From a bacterium (GTDB taxonomy: Bacteria > Pseudomonadota > Gammaproteobacteria > Burkholderiales > Methylophilaceae): 5,338 nt of DNA. A program made the position numbers and the translations under genes. The stretch covers positions 1 through 5,338 of the forward strand of contig DAIDAS010000275.1 of the NCBI GenBank assembly GCA_027310505.1. Reading direction: 5' to 3'. Shown in pieces: positions 1 to 5,338 of this stretch; the stretch's first letter is position 1; the number at the start of each line of letters is the position of its first letter. The notes below the pieces were generated by a model that was not told where the DNA came from, did not search any database, and was given only the letters and a program-made list of their open reading frames with translations.

Positions 1-594
1 TACTACATCACCGCCGATTCGTTTGCCGCCGCCAAGCACAGCCCGCACCTGGAGATCTTCCGCAAGAAGGGCATCGAAGTGCTGCTGCTGGCCGACCGCG
101 TGGATGAATGGCTGGTGGGCAGCCTGCCGGAATTCGAAGGCAAGAAGCTGCAATCGGTGGCCAAGGGCGATCTCGACCTGGGCAAGCTGGAAGACGAGGC
201 TGAAAAAGAACAGCAGAAAAAGGCCGAAGACGAATTCAAGCCGCTGACCGATAAAATCCAGTCCACGCTGGGCGAGCGGGTCAAAGAGGTGCGCGTGACG
301 CATCGCTTGACCGATTCGCCGGCTTGCCTGGTGACCGGCGCCCAGGATATGAGCGCCAATCTGGAGCGCCTGCTGAAGGCTGCCGGGCAGAATGCACCGT
401 CCATCAAGCCGGTGCTGGAGATCAATCCGCAGCATGCGCTGGTGGCTCGCCTCAAAAACGAAGCGGACGATACCCGTTTCGCAGATTGGGCCAACCTGTT
501 GTTCGAGCAGGCATTGTTGGCGGAAGGCGGCCAGCTGGAAGACCCGGCCAGCTTCGTTCGTCGCCTGAACGGGATTCTGGCGCAACTGAGCTAG
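1..594 (+). CDS. htpG: Molecular chaperone HtpG (bacterial Hsp90), C-terminal part
   Basis: The frame is open from the first base, so the gene starts before the window. 197 codons remain of a protein that is usually about 620-640 aa. HtpG is a cytosolic homodimeric ATP-dependent chaperone. The fragment opens with the end of the middle domain: YYITADSFAAAK, then RKKGIEVLLLADRVDEW, which closely resembles E. coli HtpG as I recall it. A charged K/E-rich linker follows at fragment residues 60-78. The C-terminal dimerisation domain begins near residue 79, with the conserved GERVKEVRVTHRLTDSPA at 91-108, the amphipathic segment MSANLERLLKAAGQ starting at 117, and the closing LEDPASFVRRLN helix. The N-terminal GHKL ATPase domain lies outside the window. 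The end at TAG 592-594 is natural and an intrinsic terminator follows, so nothing suggests truncation. Seen directly: sequence and motifs. Known from the family: function. Confidence 0.96.
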   Translation, partial: YYITADSFAAAKHSPHLEIFRKKGIEVLLLADRVDEWLVGSLPEFEGKKLQSVAKGDLDLGKLEDEAEKEQQKKAEDEFKPLTDKIQSTLGERVKEVRVTHRLTDSPACLVTGAQDMSANLERLLKAAGQNAPSIKPVLEINPQHALVARLKNEADDTRFADWANLLFEQALLAEGGQLEDPASFVRRLNGILAQLS

Positions 595-611
595 AGTCGC
601 TTCTCCTGGGG

Positions 612-641
612 AAGGCCGCCTTGATGGCGGCTTTTCTCTTT
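612..641 (+). terminator. Rho-independent terminator of htpG
   Basis: GCCGCC (615-620) pairs perfectly with GGCGGC (626-631) around the five-base loop TTGAT. The stem extends outward through G614-U632, A613-U633 and A612-U634 into a T-rich tract, TTTTCTCTTT. It begins 17 bases after the htpG stop, which is the usual place for an intrinsic terminator, and it separates htpG from glgP. Confidence 0.88.
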
Positions 642-677
642 ATAAGGGGGCGGGGGCGAGTTGCAAGCCGAGCCTTC

Positions 678-686
678 TGCTACAAT
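678..686 (+). promoter_or_regulatory. Putative extended -10 promoter of glgP
   Basis: TGCTACAAT matches the extended -10 form TGnTAnAAT of a sigma-70 promoter. TTGCAA at 661-666 resembles a -35 box, but the spacer would be only 14 bases. The site therefore probably relies on the TGn extension. Transcription would start near 693, giving a leader of about 25 bases before the glgP ATG. A similar site lies the same distance before purL, which supports the call. Prediction only. Confidence 0.55.
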
Positions 687-717
687 CAAACTTTGTAAAA
701 TCAAGATATTTCATATC

Positions 718-3186
718 ATGACGCCCCCCAAATCCCCCCGTCAGCATCATCTGTACAACGATGAGCACTCCATCGAACGGTCCCTGACCAATCACCTGAT
801 CTATACCGGCGGCAAGACGCGCAAATCGGCGACTGGTCGCGACTGGTTCGATACCGCGGCGCACACCGTGCGCGATCACCTGATCGAGCGCTGGGTCGAG
901 ACCACCGATGCCTATCACGAGCAGGAACCCAAGCGCTTGTATTACCTTTCGCTGGAGTTCCTGATTGGGCGTACGCTCTCCAATGCCGCGCATAACCTGG
1001 ATATCGACCAGCCGCTGCGTGAAGGGCTGAATGCGCTGGGGCAGGGCATGGAGGAGGTGGAGGAGATGGAAACCGATGCCGCGCTCGGCAACGGGGGCCT
1101 GGGGCGTCTGGCTGCCTGTTTTCTGGATTCCATGGCCTCGCTCGACTTGCCCGGCATGGGGTACGGCATCCGTTACGAATACGGCATGTTCAACCAGCGC
1201 ATCGAAAACGGGCGCCAGGTGGAGCACCCCGACAACTGGCTGCGTTACGGCAATCCGTGGGAGTTCCAGCGCCCGGAACGCCTGTACCCGGTCAAATTCA
1301 ACGGCCGCGTGGTGGAGTTTCCCTCTGAGCACAACGGGATCGAGCATCACTGGATCGAAACCGAGACCGTCATGGCGATGGCTTATGACATGCCGATTCC
1401 CGGCTACAAGACCGATACCGTCAACAATCTGCGCCTGTGGTCGGCCAAGGCCACGCGCGAATTCGACCTCGAATCGTTCAACGAAGGCGACTACGTGGGC
1501 GCGGTGGAAGAAAAGAACACCACCGAAACCCTCTCCAAGGTGCTATACCCCAATGATACTTCGGTGATGGGGCGCGAACTACGGCTGCGTCAGCAGTATT
1601 TCTTCGTGTCCGCCTCGATCCAGGACATCCTGCACCGCTTCCGCGCGCGTCATCATGACTGGAAACTGCTGCCGGAGAAGGTCGGCATCCAGCTCAACGA
1701 TACCCACCCGGCCATCGCCGTGGCGGAAATGATGCATCAGCTGGTAGATGTACAACACTTCAAATGGGATGATGCTTGGGCGCTGACCACACGTATTTTT
1801 GCCTACACCAACCATACCCTGATGCCGGAAGCGCTCGAAACCTGGCCTGTGGACATGTTCGGCCGGGTGCTTCCGCGTCATCTGGAGATCATTTACGAAA
1901 TCAATCACCATTTCCTGCATGCGGTGAACCACCAGTTCCCGGGCGATGCCGAGTTGCTCAAGCGCGTGTCCCTGATTGACGAGACCCATGGCCGTCGCGT
2001 GCGCATGGCGCATCTGGCGGTCGTCGGCAGCCATACTGTCAACGGCGTGGCGGCGATTCACAGCGAACTGCTGAAAACGACACTGTTCGCGGACTTTCAC
2101 CGGATATTCCCGAACAAGTTCATCAATGTCACCAACGGCATCACGCCGCGCCGCTGGCTGAACCAGTGCAATCCAGGCCTGACCGGGCTGATCAAGTCGC
2201 GCATCGGCGATGGTTTTGTACGCGATCTGGATCAGCTGAAAAAGCTGGCCCCATTTGCCAAGGATGCCGAATTCCGCAAGCAATTCCTTGCCGTCAAGCG
2301 CGCCAACAAGCTGCGGCTGGCAGAACGCATCGAGCGCCAGACCGGCGTGCGCGTCAATCCGGATTCGTTGTTCGACGTGCAGGTCAAGCGCATCCATGAA
2401 TACAAGCGCCAACTGCTCAACGTGCTGCACGTAATCACCCTGTACAACCGCATCCGCGCCGGACATACGCAAGGCATGGTGCCGCGTACCGTGATATTCG
2501 CCGGCAAGGCGGCGCCCGGCTACTGGATGGCCAAGCAGATCATCCGCCTTATCAACGATGTGGCCGGTATCATCAATCACGACCCGGCGGTGCACGACTA
2601 TCTCAAGGTGGTGTTCCTGCCCAACTACGACGTGTCTTCGGCAGAGAAGATTTTCCCGGCCAGCGAACTGTCCGAGCAGATTTCCACCGCCGGTACCGAG
2701 GCTTCCGGCACCGGCAACATGAAGATGGCGCTCAACGGTGCGCTGACCATCGGCACGCTGGATGGCGCCAACATCGAGATCGGCGAAGAAGTCGGTGACG
2801 ACAACATCTTCATCTTTGGCCTGAACACGCAGGAGGTCGCCGATCTGCGTGCCCGCGGCTATAACCCGTGGGAGTACTACAACGGCATCCCTGAGCTGAA
2901 GCAGGCGCTGGACATGATCGGCAATGGTTTCTTCTCGATGGACGAGCCGGAGCGCTATCGTGCCATTTATGAAAACCTGACCTGGAACGGCGACCATTAC
3001 CTGTTGCTGGCCGATTACGCCAGTTATGTCTCCTGCCAGGAGAGAGTCAGCTCGCTCTATCAGGACCAGGATGAATGGGCGCGCCGCGCCATCCTCAACG
3101 TGGCAAACATGGGCAAGTTCTCCAGCGACCGCACCATCCAGGAGTACGCGGACAAGGTCTGGAATGTCAAACGCGTCAAGCGTTAA
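718..3186 (+). CDS. glgP: Glycogen/starch/alpha-glucan phosphorylase
   Basis: This is a complete 822-aa enzyme of normal length for bacterial GT35 phosphorylases. It phosphorolyses alpha-1,4-glucan from the non-reducing end, releasing glucose-1-phosphate in the cytosol, with pyridoxal phosphate as cofactor. Visible landmarks, in order, are the glycine-rich loop LGNGGLGRLAACF (from residue 123), QLNDTHPAIAVAEM (325-338), TNHTLMPEALE (364-374, with the conserved His366), VKRIHEYKRQL (556-566), and EASGTGNMKMALNGA, whose Lys669 should form the Schiff base with PLP. All key motifs are intact and there is no frameshift. The ATG at 718 is chosen because the frame's upstream TTG (661) lies before the predicted promoter -10 site. 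No Shine-Dalgarno sequence is obvious; the leader is A/T-rich. The Ser14 phosphorylation segment of animal muscle phosphorylase is not recognisable, as expected for bacteria. No glgA, glgB, glgC or glgX gene is adjacent here, so its partners must be elsewhere. Substrate preference (glycogen versus maltodextrin) cannot be read from the sequence. Confidence 0.97.
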   Translation: MTPPKSPRQHHLYNDEHSIERSLTNHLIYTGGKTRKSATGRDWFDTAAHTVRDHLIERWVETTDAYHEQEPKRLYYLSLEFLIGRTLSNAAHNLDIDQPLREGLNALGQGMEEVEEMETDAALGNGGLGRLAACFLDSMASLDLPGMGYGIRYEYGMFNQRIENGRQVEHPDNWLRYGNPWEFQRPERLYPVKFNGRVVEFPSEHNGIEHHWIETETVMAMAYDMPIPGYKTDTVNNLRLWSAKATREFDLESFNEGDYVGAVEEKNTTETLSKVLYPNDTSVMGRELRLRQQYFFVSASIQDILHRFRARHHDWKLLPEKVGIQLNDTHPAIAVAEMMHQLVDVQHFKWDDAWALTTRIFAYTNHTLMPEALETWPVDMFGRVLPRHLEIIYEINHHFLHAVNHQFPGDAELLKRVSLIDETHGRRVRMAHLAVVGSHTVNGVAAIHSELLKTTLFADFHRIFPNKFINVTNGITPRRWLNQCNPGLTGLIKSRIGDGFVRDLDQLKKLAPFAKDAEFRKQFLAVKRANKLRLAERIERQTGVRVNPDSLFDVQVKRIHEYKRQLLNVLHVITLYNRIRAGHTQGMVPRTVIFAGKAAPGYWMAKQIIRLINDVAGIINHDPAVHDYLKVVFLPNYDVSSAEKIFPASELSEQISTAGTEASGTGNMKMALNGALTIGTLDGANIEIGEEVGDDNIFIFGLNTQEVADLRARGYNPWEYYNGIPELKQALDMIGNGFFSMDEPERYRAIYENLTWNGDHYLLLADYASYVSCQERVSSLYQDQDEWARRAILNVANMGKFSSDRTIQEYADKVWNVKRVKR

Positions 3187-3194
3187 TCATGAAC

Positions 3195-3219
3195 AGGCCA
3201 CACTTGCGGTGGCCTTTCT
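3195..3219 (+). terminator. Probable intrinsic terminator of glgP
   Basis: AGGCCAC (3195-3201) pairs perfectly with GTGGCCT (3209-3215) around a seven-base loop, starting 9 bases after the glgP stop. The following T tract is short (TTTCT counting the last stem base), so termination may be partial. The hairpin ends only 8 bases before the ribosome binding site of the next gene. Read-through would therefore still produce a translatable message for that gene. Confidence 0.7.
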
Positions 3220-3223
3220 GTCT

Positions 3224-3231
3224 AAAAGGAG
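3224..3231 (+). promoter_or_regulatory. Strong ribosome binding site of the DUF4197 gene
   Basis: AAAAGGAG lies six bases before the ATG at 3238, a near-ideal Shine-Dalgarno sequence and spacing. It fixes the start codon. It also contrasts with glgP and purL, which have no recognisable Shine-Dalgarno sequence. Confidence 0.85.
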
Positions 3232-3237
3232 TGCATC

Positions 3238-3921
3238 ATGCGTCGATTGATTTCAGCTTTTACCCTGGCTTTGTTTGCTACACAGGCCGCTGCACTTGGC
3301 TTGGCTGACCTCAGCAACCAGGATGCCACCGGTGGCCTGAAAGATGCCTTGATCCAGGCGGCCGGAAGTGCCGTCGGCAAATTGGGCGTGACCGATGGCT
3401 TTAACGGCAACCCCAAGGTCAAGATTCCGCTGCCGGATTCCCTTAAAAAAGTCGAGAAAGGCATGCGCATGTTCGGCATGGGCAAGCAGGCCGATGAGCT
3501 CACCTTGCGCATGAACCGCGCGGCGGAGGCAGCAGTGCCGGAAGCCAAGACGTTGCTGATCGATTCCGTGAAAAAAATGAGCGTGCAGGATGCCAAGGAT
3601 ATCCTTTCTGGCGGTGACGATGCGGCCACGCAGTACTTCAGGAAAACCACATCCGGCCCATTGGTGGAAAAATTCCTGCCTATCGTCAAGAAGGCCACGG
3701 CAGACGTGCAGCTTGCCCAGCAATACAACAAGTTTGCCGAAACCGGTACCCGGTTCGGCCTGGTGAACAAGGATCAAGCCAATCTGGAACAATACGTTAC
3801 CCAGAAAGCGCTGGATGGGCTTTACCTGATGATGGCGGAAGAAGAGAAGGCAATCCGCAAGGATCCGCTCGGTGCGAGCACCAGCCTGATCAAGAAGGTG
3901 TTCGGGGCGATTGGCAATTGA
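3238..3921 (+). CDS. Exported DUF4197 family protein of unknown function
   Basis: This 227-aa protein begins with a typical Sec signal peptide: MRR, a hydrophobic stretch over residues 4-15, and a likely signal peptidase I site after AAA (17-19). There is no lipobox cysteine, so the mature protein is probably a soluble periplasmic protein of about 208 aa. The body resembles the DUF4197 family: DGFNGNPKVKIPLP (53-66), MNRAAEAAVPEAK (92-104) and DAKDILSGGDDAATQYFR (118-135), followed by a helix-rich C-terminal half. It contains no cysteine or tryptophan. The family has no established biochemical function to my knowledge, and none is proposed here. The start is set by a strong ribosome binding site. 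The gene lies 51 bases after glgP behind a hairpin. No convincing promoter is visible in that gap, so it may depend on read-through or on a promoter inside the end of glgP. The family assignment is by recognition of sequence character, not by a profile search. Confidence 0.88.
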   Translation: MRRLISAFTLALFATQAAALGLADLSNQDATGGLKDALIQAAGSAVGKLGVTDGFNGNPKVKIPLPDSLKKVEKGMRMFGMGKQADELTLRMNRAAEAAVPEAKTLLIDSVKKMSVQDAKDILSGGDDAATQYFRKTTSGPLVEKFLPIVKKATADVQLAQQYNKFAETGTRFGLVNKDQANLEQYVTQKALDGLYLMMAEEEKAIRKDPLGASTSLIKKVFGAIGN

Positions 3922-3969
3922 TTGGGATTGTCGTCGGCGTGTTGTGTTCCCGGGGGTTGGGCGTAATCC

Positions 3970-4449
3970 GTGATCAATAATGATGTTTTACGCAGTCTCC
4001 GGTATGCACTGGACATTGCTGATGCAAAAGTCATCGAGATGATTCGGTTGGCTGGGCGTGACGTCGCGCCATCCGACCTCGCCGGTTTCTTGAAAAAAGA
4101 GAATGAAGCAGGTTTCGTCCCGTGCGGCGATGACGTGCTGGCCTCATTTCTGGACGGGCTGATCATCCAGAAGCGAGGTCAGGTGGAATCCAAGCCGGAG
4201 CAAGAGAAAAAACCGGAATCGCGCCTGACCAACAACATCATCCTGAAGAAGCTGCGGGTGGCATTCGAGCTGAAAGACGCGGATCTGCATCAGGTGCTGA
4301 TGCTGGCAGGGTTTGATGTGTCCAAACCTGAACTGAGCGCGCTGTTTCGTACCAGGGGGCATAAGAATTACCGGGTTTGCGGCGACCAGTTGCTGCGGAA
4401 TTTTTTGAAGGGGCTGTCCATACGGCTCAGGGGCCAGTCGGTGGCATGA
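3970..4449 (+). CDS. DUF1456 family (YehS-like) protein, two tandem domains
   Basis: This 159-aa protein resembles E. coli YehS along its whole length, including the N-terminus (MINNDVLRSLRYAL here) and HKNYRVCGDQLLRNFLKGL (131-149). Two copies of one domain, residues 2-70 and 87-155, align without a gap at an offset of 85 residues. By my count 25 of 69 positions are identical, including NN (3-4/88-89), LAG (27-29/112-114), CGD (52-54/137-139) and the final RG (69-70/154-155). A charged, probably flexible linker rich in K, E and P joins them (about 71-86). The start is GTG: an in-frame TAA lies at 3964-3966 and the first internal ATG would remove 23 conserved residues. The ribosome binding site is weak (GGGGGT at 3952-3957, 12 bases away). 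There is no signal peptide or membrane segment, so it should be cytosolic. The molecular function of the family is not established. It follows the DUF4197 gene by 48 bases with no terminator seen between them, so co-transcription is possible. Confidence 0.9.
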   Translation: MINNDVLRSLRYALDIADAKVIEMIRLAGRDVAPSDLAGFLKKENEAGFVPCGDDVLASFLDGLIIQKRGQVESKPEQEKKPESRLTNNIILKKLRVAFELKDADLHQVLMLAGFDVSKPELSALFRTRGHKNYRVCGDQLLRNFLKGLSIRLRGQSVA

Positions 4450-4481
4450 CCCCCGTAGCGACAGGGGCCGTGGACCGGCTT

Positions 4482-4526
4482 GGTTGATGAGGTGATCCGT
4501 CCCTTTCTGGATTTCGCCGATCAATC
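4482..4526. other. Imperfect long hairpin between the DUF1456 gene and purL
   Basis: An outer stem pairs 4482-4488 with 4520-4526 (seven pairs, one G-U). An inner stem pairs 4491-4494 with 4515-4518 (one U-G) and 4495-4498 with 4509-4512, separated by a two-base TT bulge (4513-4514). The apical loop is ten bases (4499-4508). There is no T tract after it, so it is not a standard intrinsic terminator. It could be the 3' end structure of the DUF1456 transcript, or chance. It lies upstream of the predicted purL promoter, so it would not be in the purL leader if that promoter is the one used. The remainder of the 4450-4599 gap holds only weak short stems and the purL promoter. Confidence 0.35.
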
Positions 4527-4562
4527 CCGCGCGTGGCAATCGAAGCTTGCCTAACCGCTTTC

Positions 4563-4571
4563 TGCTAAAAT
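4563..4571 (+). promoter_or_regulatory. Putative extended -10 promoter of purL
   Basis: TGCTAAAAT fits the extended -10 form TGnTAnAAT. TTGCCT at 4547-4552 is a possible -35 element but is only 13 bases away, so the TGn extension probably matters more. A start near 4578 would leave a leader of roughly 22 bases, A/T-rich at its beginning and without a clear Shine-Dalgarno sequence. I see no operator that I recognise. Confidence 0.55.
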
Positions 4572-4599
4572 TCAAATTTTTACCAGCGCCGAATTTTCC

Positions 4600-5338
<739 letters not shown>

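Noticed and set aside
661..717. N-terminal extension of GlgP by 19 residues from a TTG codon
   Set aside because: It would run through the predicted -10 element. The ATG at 718 gives the usual family length.
640..1350. A 236-codon minus-strand open frame over the start of glgP
   Set aside because: It overlaps the glgP promoter and conserved N-terminal coding sequence and gives no recognisable protein.
1579..2997. A 472-codon open frame on the minus strand inside glgP
   Set aside because: It lies entirely antisense to conserved glgP motifs, its translation has no recognisable domain, and long antisense frames are expected opposite GC-rich coding sequence.
3910..3930. Repeated ATTGG units at the end of the DUF4197 gene
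   Set aside because: There are only three short copies with irregular spacing, which is compatible with chance; they do not look like a binding-site array.
4450..4481. Possible terminator hairpins just after the DUF1456 gene
   Set aside because: CCCC/GGGG (4451-4454/4464-4467) has a nine-base loop, and GCCG/CGGC (4467-4470/4476-4479) has only four firm pairs. They share a base, and no T tract follows either one.

Overview
The window is a stretch of ordinary bacterial chromosome with five genes, all on the + strand. The proteins and promoter-like sites look like a betaproteobacterium, possibly of the Nitrosomonadales. That placement is inferred from overall protein character, moderately high GC and TGCTAnAAT-type extended -10 sites; no database search was possible. 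I see no insertion sequence, integrase, tRNA, rRNA, CRISPR array or phage gene, and no abrupt change in codon use.

Layout: (1) 1-594 is the C-terminal third of the Hsp90-family chaperone HtpG, closed by a clear intrinsic terminator at 612-641. (2) 718-3186 is a complete glycogen phosphorylase (glgP, 822 aa) behind an extended -10 promoter-like site at 678-686. (3) 3187-3237 holds a GC-rich hairpin that looks like the glgP terminator, then a strong ribosome binding site. (4) 3238-3921 encodes a 227-aa exported protein of the DUF4197 family. (5) 3970-4449 encodes a 159-aa DUF1456 (YehS-like) protein starting at GTG and built from two ungapped copies of one domain. (6) 4450-4599 is a gap with an imperfect long hairpin and a second extended -10 site. 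(7) 4600-5338 is the N-terminal part of phosphoribosylformylglycinamidine synthase (purL), cut by the window end.

The genes do not form one pathway. HtpG handles protein folding, GlgP mobilises stored glucan as glucose-1-phosphate, and PurL carries out the fourth step of purine synthesis. The DUF4197 and DUF1456 genes between glgP and purL have no established function. Most genes appear to be separate transcription units. The exception may be DUF4197-DUF1456, where the 48-base gap shows no terminator or promoter.

I looked for a hidden novel system and did not find one. The points most worth following are the paired SD-less, extended -10 starts of glgP and purL, the hairpin before purL, the internal duplication in the DUF1456 protein, and the two conserved genes of unknown function.
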